Shown here: positions 1-13,446 of the stretch, in pieces
How positions within the stretch are numbered: position 1 is the first letter of the stretch
Layout: every line of letters begins with the position of its first letter
Origin: Phoronis australis
Taxonomy: Eukaryota > Phoronida > Phoronidae
Length of the DNA: 64,000 nt
Reading direction: 5' to 3'
Assembly: GCA_002633005.1 (NCBI GenBank)
Contig: NMRA01000119.1
Span: 135,636 to 199,635 of the forward strand
Notes under the pieces: generated by a model
What the model was told of the DNA's origin: nothing
What the model saw: the letters and a program-made list of their open reading frames with translations, nothing else
Databases searched by the model: none
Program-made: the position numbers and the translations under genes

Positions 1-3000
1 AGCTGACACATCAATTTACAAACGAAATTTGGACTTGTTTTCAGGAGGAAAAGATGTGTTCGCTGATATTAAACTAGGCAAGGACATCTACATACGTCAA
101 CGCTCCAGATATTTCCGATATGTAAACAATCTGATGGAAGTTTTTAGAAAAATTTTGTAGCACCGAAGGAACGCTTTAGTACGTGTTTCTGATTACTAGG
201 TATTCGTATTTCAATTTCTTATCTGGGTTCTCCTTTTTGAATTTCTAAATCTTGGTCCACAAAACAAAATTCGCCTTGAAATACATTTTGGGGTCCACAT
301 GTGAATTTTCACTGTGTCGCTTCGCCGAATTATTCTTTACTAAAGGAACCGATCGTCAGAGACTAATACATGTAGTTAAACTACCTTTGCAAAATGAAAT
401 TGACTTGATAAATCACTTACAAGGCTGAATTACGCTTGTAAAATTTTTAACTGCTGTACAGGAAATATTACAAACGCAAATTAATTTTGCGTGCCCCCTT
501 TATCCAAACAAGTGACCTGACCCCAGGTTCTCTAAAACGAAAAAGAATACAAAATGTGTGCTTAAACTAGTTTAAACTAACTGCGAACATTGACACAATA
601 CATGATATGATGAACAACGCAGTATTGTTACTGCCAAAAGCCTCTAAAACTTGGAAATACTCTTGTTGCCCAGTTTTCTTTTGCTGACTGAAAGAGTCGC
701 GAAGTACATATACATATAATATACGTGCTCCCGAAATCCAGCGGCCCCGAAATCAGACAAGCAAAAAGAACTGAGATGCCACACATTGCTTGACGGTGGT
801 GACACCTAGCGTCGTGACATCATATTAGAGACCTTGGAGTAGATATTTTCTTTATCCACAGATAACTCAACCATTATACCAAAACCTATACTTTTCCACT
901 GACACGCCCCAAAATGGCCCATCCAAGTTGAACTCTACTTGCGGTATTTGAATGCAAATTATTGAAAATTACGAAAAAAGGAATTAGAGACAAAATGTTT
1001 GGTTCTAGTCAATGGTTTTAAGGGATGAACAACTAACTGGTGTGGTTAGAATTCAAATTTGTTCAGTATCTCATACGAAATTCAAGATGCAAGCAAAATT
1101 CAAGAGCGAAAAATCACCGATTTGTCTATTACTTCATATCTTATCCCATATACCGAAAGTATGATTATGTGATTGATTTCTGACTGAATGATCTTAAAAC
1201 ATTTAGATGTGACTGAATTCTAACTGACTTATCTAAAATGTGAACATTGAATTTATCTTTAGAATGTCAACTATTGGCTTGACATAAAAGTCACAAAAAT
1301 GGTCTAGTCTATATTTTCGCAACTGTTTTTTATTAGAGAAACTAGAGGCCCAGGGCAACATGCAAAAGGTAGATCGCACTGGGTCTTCGAATGATCACTT
1401 GCAAGCTGTTGGTAAGTTCACATGCAAAATTGTACAAAATTCCAATGAAAGTTTTTAGAAAACATAAAAATTAAAGTTAGAAACGTTTTTTTTGGGGGGG
1501 GGCATCCGACGTATTGTGCATGTACAAATAGTTCATTTTTCGTTCATGAATTTTAGCCGCTATCTGAAATACTGATCATATCTGAATGCGATGAAATCTT
1601 GACATTCAGAAAAAAAAAAACAGCGCATGTTGTCAATCACTAGGCATTAATAAAATTGTTAAAAAAAATTAATTTAAAAAAGATACACGATATGCTTAAA
1701 AAATGGTTCACACAGATTATTCCTCACAACAAATTCGACCAATTAATTATTTATTCTTTGAATCAGTGGTTTAGTCGGTTCTTGACAGATGGAATATAAT
1801 ATATGTTTGTCCTTGCTTTATTAGTGGATGGCTGGAATCTGAAAAAAACACTTTCTTTTTTCAAGGGGAATCTATATTAAAATTCAAGTGCTCTACTTTT
1901 GGCTAGATTTAATTAGAGTGGACGAAATAGCATTCAGGAATGTTCTGCAGACTGATGATTGAAATACCTTGAGTACAATTGTTAAAGATTTTATTATGGT
2001 AGAAATAAATCGGACTGGTCTCTCCGAAAAATATTAATTTTGGCTTAAACATTCTGTACTCTCTATATATATGTATGTTAGAACGTGGGTTAGAGACCTG
2101 TAACTTGGAATAAAGCCACAAACTCGCGAGTGTCTTGGATCAGGGAAGGAGTGTGCGCTCACCTGTTGCTACTTTTTCTATGATGCAGTGTGTGCAGGTT
2201 ACTGCTGTTTTTTGTACAGATGTTCGATAGCCAAATTCCAGTGATTTGTTGTTTATAGTTTACAATATGTGCAATGAATGCATAAAAACACACTGCAAAA
2301 AGAAACCCGCTTGAGCTTGGGCTGTGTAAATTATTTTAGCAAAATTATTATGACCATAGGCCTAAATTGATAAACGGGAATGGAGTACATAGCATGGGCC
2401 CATTTCTGGATTCACATGCGCGCAAAGCTCTCAAAGAACACATAAGACCACGGAATTCACAAATTTCATCTTGTTCTAGCGTTATGTTATCAAGAAACAG
2501 GTCTTTCTTAAGACCACACAAACAAAATTCACATTGGAAATAACTCACTTTTCTTTGCAACCTCGGGAGTCCCAGAGAAATCTGAAAGCAGATTACAGTT
2601 ACACAAAGCCGTGCCGTGAAGAAATCAGCAACGATTAATACTCAGACAAAATGAAAACTCGGGACGTCAACCTGAGCTTTCCCAAAAACAACCATATCAC
2701 TTACTTAATTACGTCATTAAGTATTATGTGAACACTGGAGAAGACAAATTGTCAACGGTTGGCTCTCTTCGTAAGACATTTCCAGCACATGCTCCAGCTC
2801 GCAGGAAACTTTTGCACACTAAGAAAACGCAGAATTTGTGGGCTTACAACTTTTCTCTTCTTGAGAGCTCTTCTCCACGCTATTGTACAAACATACATGT
2901 ATATATAAGACGTATTATTTCAGCAAGAGTTACTACACGGATGTTACGTTTCGAGATAATATTCCGTTCGATTGTCAATCTCTTTATAAGATGTGGTCAT

Positions 3001-3436
3001 TCATTTTCATCATAGACTATAGTTCGTAAACGGCCAGCTCTGAACATTCCAAGATCTATGACATTCCGTACAAGCCGCTGCCCGCACTAGTGGCCGTAAC
3101 TGCGGGAATTGAAAGGACATCGTTTCCTCACTAACCGGACGTTGTGCCAATATATTTGGACTCTAGACAGTATTCGAGTAGTGTTTTCTGTTAGAAAACT
3201 GACGGTTCCTCGTTGTGTTCTGTTATAAGGAGATTCGAAATTACCTTCATTTTGGACTGTTTGTTTTATTCATTGGCGCCTTCGTGTGGAACTATCGAAG
3301 TTGCGAATCTGTTGTGTCCACACGCACGCTAAAAATCACACTGGGTACATATACAGGCCATTGGATCACCTTCTTTTGCAATGAATGACAGGAAGATACA
3401 GTGACTCGAAATTCAGATTATAGATCAAATAATTAC
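1..3436. other. No recognisable feature
   Basis: AT-rich sequence with short homopolymer runs (T8G9 near 1487-1502) and only short unsupported reading frames. It may contain further exons of the minus-strand gene ending at 3437, but none can be defended. Confidence 0.5.
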
Positions 3437-3684
3437 CTGACTTTTCTTCTACAGCGTGATGCTGATCATCCAAGTCAATGGTTTCAACCGACGGATTTCC
3501 CATGGAGTTGTTTGTGTGCAATTGTCCCGTACACTTAATATCTCTAACAAATTCGTGGTATTCGTTCGCCAATGAGAAAGTATAATTGTGACTTATCTTG
3601 TTTCCAGCACTCTTATCATACTTCCAGGTGGTGACTTCTTCGTGTTTGAATGCCGCGGTGTCCGTTTCTACATTCACTTTAAGT
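3437..3684 (-). CDS. Putative exon of the unidentified minus-strand gene
   Basis: Acceptor ACATTTCAG, donor AGTCAG|GTAATT. The first base completes the codon left by the previous exon (AG|A). It encodes 82 codons including FKHEEVTTWKYDKSAGNK and YTFSLANEYHEFVRDIKC. I do not recognise it. The gene should continue at lower coordinates, where I could not find the next exon. Confidence 0.45.
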
Positions 3685-4191
3685 CTGAAATGTTTAACGA
3701 TGTCGTACGAGCCACGTTTGTATGGTTTCCCTGGACAGGAAAGCCACTTGAAAATTATACAGGAGGCAATAAGACGCTAGTACATAAGAAGCGCAATCAT
3801 TACAACCAATCAGCGCGATACGGTATGGTGAAAAAATGTATTTAGATGAGTAATTTAGGTACTACAACAATGTACGGTGTCTATGCCGTTGGTGTCTTTG
3901 ATTTCTTGATTTGCAGTTTGCATTAAACAGAGAGCAACATTTCATTTAATAGCTCTTAAGTTACCCGGATGTTGGGCTGTTGAGATGGTCGTCAATTGCC
4001 TACTTTAGTCAACTGTATCGCTATAACAAGCGGAATCCGAATATTTTAATGGTATTTCAAAAAATTCTAATTAACTGCAAATTCGATTTTGGTTACGCAC
4101 GACAATTGAAAGTGGGTTGGTGCTTCCATGCGATGACTTTAACATCTATTTAACAACAACTGATATGGCACTTCGCTTCAGGACAGAGTAC

Positions 4192-4355
4192 CTGCACTTA
4201 AGAATCAGTGTCCATGGGTTGCTCACGTCTTCAACGCTGGCAGTCACGCCTGCACCAAACCGGTAGACCCCAGGGTGCTTAGACTCGAAGTTGTGGAATG
4301 TTCCGTCAACCGTCAATGATTTCGTTTTACCAGTCTGGCTTCCATGACAACATCT
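4192..4355 (-). CDS. Putative exon of the unidentified minus-strand gene (possible VWD-like region)
   Basis: Acceptor AATTCCAG, donor TGCAG|GTACTC, phase 0 to phase 2. It encodes SLTVDGTFHNFESKHPGVYR, loosely like the opening of a von Willebrand factor D domain (FDGxxYxFxGxGxY). Without the donor the frame would end at a TAG soon after. The domain call is tentative. Confidence 0.45.
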
Positions 4356-4405
4356 CTGGAATTACAGTTCCACTGAATTACAGAAAACTCCCTAATACTT
4401 ATTAC

Positions 4406-4570
4406 CTGTAAGCCAGAAGACGACAACAAAACGAAATTGCGCTGGACAGCTATTGATACATGGGATAAGAACTCAGGTTGGGTTTGATGAGTTGGCGGTT
4501 TTGAGCACACCGAATGCCGGGGTTCAACGGCTTGACAGTGGTGTGTTCGTTTCAACACAACGAATCGTGT
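4406..4570 (-). CDS. Putative exon of the unidentified minus-strand gene
   Basis: Fifty-five codons between acceptor CTAAAGCAG and donor TTACAG|GTAATA, phase 0 at both ends. It encodes a segment running from TRFVVLKRTHHCQ to VSIAVQRNFVLLSSSGLQ. It joins in frame to the exons on both sides. The intron that follows would be only 50 bases (4356-4405), which is short for an animal. Confidence 0.45.
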
Positions 4571-6128
4571 CTGCTTTAGGGTAAAGAAGGACAATGGTTG
4601 TACCCCGTTTACCCAGAAGTCTTAGCGTTTCCGGCAGAATCGTTAGCCACTGACGCAATGCGAATCCCCTTAAAAGCACATTTTAAATTTTAAGGACTAA
4701 GGATGTAATGAAATGTCGATTTAGTGAATAGAATCCACATTTTCTGTTACAAAACGGGTCATTCTGAAATTAATAAAGAAGTAACACATGCCATTTCAGC
4801 GAAAGCGAGCTTTTAGGCGCAACGAATGACAGATTATCTATCAATTGATATCATAGCTACCAATCTGTTTGCAGTAGTTGGCCCATGAAGCCTTTTTGGC
4901 AAAAAAATCCAATCAAAACAATTTTGCCAGATTTCGACGTCACCGAATTGAATTCGAAGAAGCTTGAGCTTAATAAATAGAAGCCAAACGCAATGAAATT
5001 ACGATACAATACGTTTGAGGATTTTAAACATGCTAAAATATTACTTTTTGAGCTCTAACCCGATGACTTATTATGTGATGGTAAAAAAGAGCAAATTTGG
5101 TCCATTAAAATACAACCGGGCCAACATTATAGTCGAGTAAATTGTGAGCCCGAGACGTAGGCCTACAACCACAATCTCACTTGAAGAACGGGTGTGAGAA
5201 ATGAAAAGACACGAGTGAGATTTCAACACTCACCTCTTGGAGAAGAAGGAAGATCACGTAAAACTTCAAGGAGCACATTGCTGCGTTTCTGCGTGTCGAA
5301 TACGCTCCATCATTCTTCTTTTATTCACAGTGCGCTCGGTTTTTTAGCCTTGGAGGGCACATCATCTTTCTGCACGCAGCGTACCGCAATTTGATAGGTC
5401 ACGAGAATCAGTTATAAACATGTATTTGCACTGACAAAACTGGACCTCTGGTTTTCTGCCAGGAGGCAGAATTTGAGACTTCGATACCAAACGTCTGTTG
5501 TTAGTGCGACGACCATCAAAATCCCATCAACTGTCGCAGATTCACTTAAGACAATTTGGTCCAATTAATTCAAAGCATAATGTTATGTAACTAATGCTTT
5601 AATAAATGCTCGTTGAGAACAAGAGAAATAACACACAAAAGATTTCGAACCGCCAACTCTTACTTGGCATTGGAATCTCTTGTTCACTGGCAGTTTTCTG
5701 TCTCTACTCTTTGCCCAAAAACTTATATGAGCGAGAAAGATCTGCACCGAAGACTCGTTCTCATGAAATAGTCATATCAAAACATTCAGACTTGCCAGAG
5801 TGTTCATGAAAGTCTTTTCTCCTTCGACCACGGGCAACTGAAGACAGTTTGTAGTACACGCTACTGTTTTTACAATTGAAAACTGTTATTAGTGCGTTTC
5901 AATTAAATTTCCCTTGTCGGTAGCAAAGGTATCGCTATCCGACAGAGGGATGTATTTCGGGGTTAAGTGGTCGCCGGGGTCAAACACGAAATAGTTGGAG
6001 ATCAGAGCGGGGAGTGAACGGGAAGGGCAGTGTTCTACTGCGAATAGGAGGTCAGCTAGGGGGCGGCGGAGAGGCGGATTGATAAAATAACTGTAGCCTT
6101 CATGTGAAGACTAGATAGGTCTACCTAC

Positions 6129-6341
6129 CGTATAAAAACAGATGCCGCTAGACCAGGCGTCAAGTACTGATTTGAAACGCTTACAATTATTGGTCGAAAG
6201 GCCATTCGTTGTTGTATGTATGTGATTGGAAAATGTGAATTCCAACTGGAGAAGAAATTTGTCAGGGTCGTGCGGAGCAAGAACTTCCCGATCACAATAC
6301 TGGTAATTTCCTGGGCAAGTCACGCACACCTTAATGTCCAT
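6129..6341 (-). CDS. Putative exon of an unidentified minus-strand gene (upstream exon)
   Basis: Minus-strand open segment with cysteines (CPGNYQYCDREVLAP..., ...CKRF..., ...WSSGICFYT), ending in donor TATACG|GTAGGT at phase 0, which fits the next exon. A stop lies in frame just above 6341; the true start may be an acceptor (TTGCCCAG) giving 6310. I do not recognise the domain. Confidence 0.4.
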
Positions 6342-8106
6342 AGTGCATTACACGCCCAGCGCCACGAAGCCATGCATAAACCATTGTTAAACTGTGTCCA
6401 GCTCATTTGGACAGGGTAATTAGTTTCTGCTGAGAGGATCAATATATTAAAGGGTCTTATGCTAGCCACAGCTCTCGTCATTGGTTGTAATTTGACTGAG
6501 ATGGAAAACTATTCGGGGCCTTTAGAAACGTCAAACACGATTTCTAGAAATTGTGGAATTTAAGAAGATATCAATGGTGAAAGGTAAAAATGGAAGGCTT
6601 GTGCAGTCTGACGCAATTTTTCCACTGATATGTAATCAGCTAACAGTGTTCGAAACAAAAAGTTACAAACGTGAGGCATGGTTTTGTCTGATTTTCTCCT
6701 TGAATTAGAAAAATTACACTCATATTCAGTGTAAAAAGTTGTACCCCTTCCATTAAACCAGCTCGGCTATATAATTAGTTTCTTGAACGGCTAGTAGGCA
6801 GAATGTTGACTTCCCTTTGTGTGGTATTGAAATGCCATGTTGCATTTCATTAATTTACGAAGTTTCCTTTAAAAACATGCTAGCGCGACTTTTTCTTCAT
6901 CAAGCATCTGTTGGACTACATGTAATTAGTTAACGTTTCATGGAATTACTGAATATTAACCACGCTTTTTCAGGGGCTCTCAAGGTAAATTTTAAACACA
7001 ATGATTTTGCATTTTGAATAAAATTCGTTAGGAGGGGAACACGTATAAAACTGCGAATGTACACAGTTCCAAATTCTTGTGCAAAGTCGGTACACAATCT
7101 GTTGGGCTGATGGGCAAGGTAATACGAGGGCGAACACGCCGAACAGATGATTACCCGCATCAGCCAATGACTTCAATTAGTAGTCTTGAAATTAGGTTAC
7201 GTTGTAGTGAAACAGGCGATGTTTCGAATACAATCAAATATAGGGGCCTAATGTTATAAGGGCGTAATATTATAGGGTCTAATGTTATTTACATTATCTT
7301 CTTTAACTATTTCATATATCATTTATTAGAATAATGACAACACAATTAAAACCACTAGTTGCAATGTAATTAAAACAATAATAATAATAAGGGTTTTAGC
7401 AGAGCTCCAAATATAATCAGCGTTGCAGGTTAGTACTGAGTTTAAAGGAAAAGTATCAACATAACATTTGAAAGCAACTTTGAGCCTGCGCAACCTGTGA
7501 CGCTCATTTACATATGACCGATGTGTTTTAGTGGTTATTGGTCGTTTTATTCATCTTTTGTTGTTACGACTAGGCCTTAGTAGAGGTCGAAAGGCACTTC
7601 AGTTTTGGCATGGTAAACCGTTCCAAACTTTTTATGGTGGGCCATCAAATAATTTACGACATAACAAGTTTCTTCTCCAGCATTATGAATAGGGATGAAA
7701 TCAGAATATATTCTGCCAAGAAGTGGAGGGTTTTTTAATTTTTAGGTTTTGCAAGGGCGCTCAATATTAATGTTTTTATAAAAAGTTGTGCAAATTACAA
7801 TTTTAACGAATGCACGAATGCATTATTGAACGAAAGCTTCCAATTGTACATGAATAGCAGAACTCAATCTTTGAACTCGAGTATGGATAATTCTGTGAAA
7901 CATATAATCGACCGTAAAATATTCCGCAAGTTCCGCCGCTCAACATAACACTCATCTACTTCAGATGTATACGTATTTATTTCAAAATATACCAGAGCTA
8001 GCCTCGACGCTTATCATAACGTCAATTCGCTTGCGAAATGGCAAAATCCCCAGGTTACCAAGAAGAACCGAGGTGATCTTTAAATGCATGCGTGTAAAAT
8101 ACTAGA
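6342..8106. other. No recognisable feature
   Basis: Unique-looking AT-rich sequence; no coding segment with convincing splice sites, and no clear repeat. Confidence 0.5.
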
Positions 8107-8700
8107 TGTACATTATATGTATGTGTGTATGTATGTATGTATGAATGTATGTATGTATGAATGTATGAATGTGTGTATGTATGTATGTATGAATGTATGT
8201 ATGTTTGTATGTATGTTTGAATGTATGTATGTATGTATGAATGTATGTATGCATGTATGTATGTTTGAATGTATGTATGTATGTATGTAAGAATGTATGT
8301 ATGTATGAATGTATGTTTGTATGTACGTATGTATGGATGTATGTATGTATGTATGTATGAATGTATGTCTGTCTGTATGTATGCATGTATGTATGAATGT
8401 ATGTATGTATGTTTGTGTTTTTGTATGTATGTATGTATGTATGAATGTATGTTTGTATGTATGTTTGTATGTATGTATGTATGTTTGTATGTATGTATGA
8501 ATGTATGTTTGTATGTATGTATGTATGTTTGTATGTATGTATGAATGTATGTTTGAATGTATGTATGTATGTATGTTTGTATGTATGTATGTATGTATGT
8601 ATGCATGTATGTATATTTGAATGTACCGTATGTATGTATGTATGTATGTATGTATGTATGTTTGTATGTATGTATGTATGTATGTAAGTATGTATGTAGT
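8107..8700. repeat. TATG tetranucleotide array
   Basis: About 590 bases of (TATG)n with scattered variants (GAATG, TTTG, CATG, one TGTGTTTTTG). Long frames on both strands (MYVC repeats on plus, HTYI repeats on minus) are products of the repeat and not genes. Confidence 0.98.
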
Positions 8701-9358
8701 TATTATTTGCATTGTGAAGTTATCAAATAAATAAGCGTATAACTTAGAAACTGGTGCCCTGTATCCGTAGGATCATATTCAAGCGCGGTTTTACTCAAAT
8801 ATGCTTAAAGGGACACTTTCGGTCTTACTGTGGAAAAATGTATTTTGGAGATTATTTTTAGATGGGATACACTTCTTAAAGTTATTAGCGTTGGTCAAAG
8901 CTATAAAATATCAAAATCCGTCGTGATTTCGTGTTTCTATTACAAATCGTCAATGCCCGCCGTCTGCCAGACATTCTTTAAATTTAGACCGGCGACTTCA
9001 TCAATAACGCTTCGCCCTGTTTAGCTGTCTGAAAAACAAAATCGAATTAGGTCTTTTACTCACATAAAATGGGTCCGTTCCGTGAGGATTCTGTTTCTGA
9101 TTCTTTTCTCGACTGCCTCAGGGGCACACACCCCACGCCTACGCCGGTTGCCATGGTTTAACCCGGACGCTGCAAATTTAGGGGGGGGGGGTCAATACCG
9201 CTGCGATGTTTCAAAATTGAGAACTCTTCAGCATTCAAAGTGGGCGCAATGCCCCAAAATCGACTGACAATCCGTTCGGGGCCACACGGTGACATTGTGT
9301 TCCATGTGCAGAGACGCCAGATCATCTACCCCTGGCTCCATTTTCGTTCTATAGTAAT

Positions 9359-9492
9359 TATTAATAAAAACAACCACAGTTTTAAATCGACTTGACATGT
9401 TTCGGTGTCATCAGTTCAAACACCATCATCAGAAGAGAGAATATAGTGGCCACATGTCAAGTCGATTTAAAACCGTGGTTGTTTGTATTAAT
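9359..9492. repeat. Near-perfect inverted repeat with hammerhead-like core
   Basis: Arms at about 9361-9400 and 9452-9491 are reverse complements with about two mismatches (shared core TTTAAATCGACTTGACATGT), around a 51-base spacer. On the minus strand the spacer and arm read CTGATGA, a pairable GGTGT...ACACC, then GAAAC and ATGTC. Such an arrangement could fold as a stem-loop or be the end of a mobile element. Confidence 0.85.
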
Positions 9493-9520
9493 ATATGCTG
9501 CTACGTGTAACCATGGAGAT

Positions 9521-9757
9521 CTATAGTAATTCTATTTCAGCTAAGAAATGACCAGAATTAAGCCAGTTTCCGAGTGCTACCGTTCGGAAAGTAGTACGGT
9601 AGTTGGATTTGTTGTAATAATGGGAGGTCGGTTGGCCAAGAGGACACACAAGTTCGGGCCTATTAACACAGCCGAGACTGACGTCGACATTTACTACAGA
9701 TTGTAGGGCGGGTGCCATCAACTCGCAAAAGCGCCATCTATTAGCAACAGTTTTCAT
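9521..9757 (-). other. Unresolved open reading frame
   Basis: A 78-codon minus-strand frame containing CPLGQPTSHYYNKSNYRTTF and a terminal GHFLAEIELL. The composition looks less random than its surroundings, but I find no family match and no clear splice partner. It could be a chance frame. Confidence 0.2.
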
Positions 9758-9779
9758 TATTTCTCAGAAACGAAACCGG

Positions 9780-11460
9780 GAAAATCAGCCGACGTCACGT
9801 CCGTTGTTCACGTTGTTGGCATTTTGACACTGTTGCTGGAAGTCGTGCAGTAAGTTGCGTAAACAAGTGTAGATCGGTGTTGAAACGAGTAAGCGTTACT
9901 TGCGATACTTGAGTAGCTGTAACAGTTTTCGGGTGCTTCGCGTCATTACCGATGTCGGGTTCGCCGCCTGCACTTTTAGTTTTACTGTAAAGTGAACCTT
10001 GTCAGGGTCACTTTTGGTTTGGTTCTTAGCCGGAAGTTTGGCTATGGTGACAAATATGCCTCCCTATACTATTACTATAGTCCCTTAACTGCTACTGTTT
10101 TCACTAGCACTGTTGACTTTGTAGCCACATCACTTACTTCAAATGACACACATGCGAAGGGTAAGATCGAGGCCTTTTTTCTAGCGTCATCAATCAATTT
10201 ATCACTGTTTATGGCAGAGAGTGAAGTAGGGCTTAGGCAACACGTAGCCCCCTGCTGCGGCATTCAGGGCGATGCAATTCCCTAGGCAACACGTACATAC
10301 ACTGTATCACCGTCTCAACTGGCAGTATAGTCTAGACATACCATCTCTTACTGGTTCAATAGACAGATGGTGTAGCTCCATACGACGGTTCATACAACAC
10401 AAGCTTTTCCGTGACTGAATTAGGCCTCACACCGACTAAACATCTAACTTCTAAGTCCCATTATACCTTATGCACACAGAGGGACACCTAAAGAGTCTGT
10501 CGATGTCTGTAATGCCTTCTAACTCGAGCAAATACTCCCATTCTCTTTGGTCAAATGGTCAAATTAAACCTTTTCTTCAAGCAGTCTTTCGTTTAGGCAA
10601 TTACATCGCCCTGGATGCTTTAACCGAGGGGTTACGTGTTGCCTATCTTTCGTTTAGTTCACAAAATCTGTAACTGGCCATTTTAACACTGTCACAGTGC
10701 GTGGCAGGTGGTATGACGTCATATCCCCTGGCGTGCCCAGTGTTAAAAATGGCAAGTTACCAATTTTGGCGAGCTATGCCGTCTCTGTGGAACCAGCTAG
10801 CGACGCGGTCACTGTACTGGCAGTCGAGATGGCGGCCATCCTATAGGCTCCATCCGCTGGCGAATTATATCTCACACTGGTTAAATCATCAAAGTCACAT
10901 TACTGGCCTGATGTATCATTCCCTTATTTAAAGAGAACCATGCATACAGACTAGTACTAGGCAATTGAATAAGGGCTCACCCAAATGAAACTGGTTCCAT
11001 AAATCAGGGGCCCCTGTATCTGATCAGTTCCATCAAAAGAAGTTTTGTAAATTTAAGTGGAGTTCACTTTTTCAGTCCGCTACCACACTATATTGTGGCC
11101 CTCTCACTACAAAACTTGTACGTTTGAGTGTACATAATTTTTTGCAACTCTGATATTCACTTGCTCCTATGCCTATAATATGTTACAAACATTATTCTGC
11201 TGAGTATCACATTTTGACGTGGCTCAACTGCATAAACTCAAGATGAGCATTCTCAAGTTGGAGGTACCTTTAATGGATTGACATCGAGACTTTGAGTGCA
11301 TACGTTATTTCATGACATTGATCCATTACACTGATAAGCACTGTGTGGTATGTTGCCATAGAAATAATTTTATTAACTACAATATTTAATTTCTGCTAAA
11401 TTTTTTTTGAAAACAAGAGTTCAAGTCAAACCAGGGCAAAGCAGTTTTATAACATATCGT
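9780..11460. other. CpG-richer stretch without a defined gene
   Basis: Around 9780-9970 CpG is commoner than in its surroundings, with a CRE-like GACGTCAC and a good 5' splice site GTGCA|GTAAGTTG at 9848 on the plus strand. This could be a promoter with a noncoding first exon, but no downstream partner is proven. The rest to 11460 is unremarkable. Confidence 0.2.
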
Positions 11461-13015
11461 CTACTCCTAGCGAAGCTGAATAGGACCACCAGCCCAGTTT
11501 GTTCTAATTTTCCATAGCTCATTGGAATATCAATGGGTGGTCAGCTCTCAATAATGTTTTGCAAAAACCAGCCATTTACCAATTTGACTGTGATGTTGTT
11601 TCTCTGCATAAGACATATTTATGTTCTAACGATATCATTCAAGTTGAAGGATACCAATTAATTGGCCCAAGACAGATCATAGATTTTCAGACTAATCTAT
11701 TTGGTGATGCTTAAATTGACATTGTGAAGGATTCAAAATTAGCTATTGTTAATGGCAGAAGTACTCCTGAATTTGATAACTTTACCTCTGTCTCAGGTAG
11801 AGGAAATGCTGTACAGTTGTAGATTATATTTTAACTGACCACAATAATTTAGAATTTAATAATAACGTGACATTTAATGAAGAAATTTTATGTTTAATGG
11901 ATTCATTATTGTTATCCTATGAACATCAGAACCACAGTTCTTGATGTAGTGTATTGTTGACCTATTGATTGAGGAAATGGATTCCTTGCTGGATTACAAG
12001 GATTATTATCCGAGTCGTAAACTAAAAAAATATCTTAAGAGGAATTAGCCTTATTGGAATTCGGAAGTTAAACATTTGTGGAAAAATTTAAAGTAGGCTA
12101 CATTGAAAAACAACTTTCGAGAAGTCAAGAGGACACGGAAATTGGTCACAATACAAACAATTATTTCTGTCTGCTCAATATAAATTTGACAAAAATCTTA
12201 AATGTGCGAAACGTTCATACCAGTTGATGGTTCAGATTGAAATTGAGAATTTGAATACTGAAAGTCCTAAGGATTTTGGGGCAAATATTAAAAAAACTGG
12301 GATCAAAACAGTTTAGCGAAGTTCCCCTGGAAGTCTTGGATTCAAATAATGAAATGAACTCTGATCGAAATTTTGTTCTTTATTTCTGTTTCTGTTGACA
12401 AAGGACGTTATTACATCCGAAAATTTCAGTTGATCCATTCTTGTTGTTTTATTTACCTATTTATGTTCTAAATATGAAATGGAAAAATTAATACGAACAA
12501 TTATTTAAATGCAGTTCTACAAATGCACTATTTGATGATTTGATTTGGAAACCTTGAATTTGCTCGAGCAGTTAGAAAAGGATTGTTCTAATATAATTGA
12601 TCACTGCTGATTGTGAAATTTCTATTGATGAGGTTAGAAATGTTGTTATGAGAACAAAGTCGTTAGCTGTGACTGTATACCTTACGAGGTGTTAAGATTC
12701 GAAACTATTGTTGTTTTTCTGACTCAGTTGTTGATGAAATTTCCAAGAGGTTTTGCCCATGTCATAAATCTGAGACTCGTGTAAGGATTTGTTTTCTCAC
12801 ATGAACCGTAAAAACAATCTTTTTTGCTGAAAAACTCTGTTTTCTAAGACTTTCAACCACATGACGCCACTTTTGTAAAAACACGCTTGCATAATGTAAA
12901 GTAAACTCAGTTGCTTTTTGTTAATAGTTTTATTTGAAACTTAACAATTGTATATTGCATTCAGCTTTCGTAACAAATATTCACGTTAGAAAAAAGGGTC
13001 TTTGAAGTTGTTATA

Positions 13016-13282
13016 TTAAAAGTTAACAAATGTGTAAACAGTCAGCAGGGCTTCCCCGCTGGTGAGTACTGAATTGACCAAGACAGTCTCACTGCGTTTC
13101 TTGAGTTGGGCTTCATCTGTTTGAATAAACGTGGGTATGGAATTCGCCACCGAAGATGGGTTCGTATAAGAAATTCTTTGCATGTCCTTCCGACTGGGAG
13201 TACGTACAGTTGCAGCAACTGATTTGTCAATCATAGCCTTGTTACCTTCATGGAATTCCGGCATTGTTTGGTTGCGGCGCAT
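13016..13282 (-). other. Open reading frame in sequence interrupting the LINE
   Basis: An 88-codon minus-strand frame (MRRNQTMPEFHEGNKAMIDK...). It lies in about 660 bases (12,780-13,440) that do not look like LINE coding sequence, where the N-terminal RT should be. It may belong to an inserted sequence. No family recognised. Confidence 0.2.
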
Positions 13283-13446
13283 TTGGTTGGTTTAGTATTT
13301 TTCAGATGATAAAATGTAAGGCGTATGGATTTCTGCTTTGCCCTACTTTGTGATTCACCTAGTATGTAATGTCAAAAAATTACGTACTCGGTCTTATTAA
13401 CCAGTCGTGTTGTAACACATTCCAGGTCATGTGAGAAAATAGAATT

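Noticed and set aside
2348-2560. Cysteine-containing minus-strand frame as a further exon of the unidentified gene
   Set aside because: No convincing acceptor and phase match to the exon at 3437-3684.
8055-8712. Long frames on both strands (MYVC and HTYI repeats)
   Set aside because: Direct translation of the TATG microsatellite in all frames; no gene signals.
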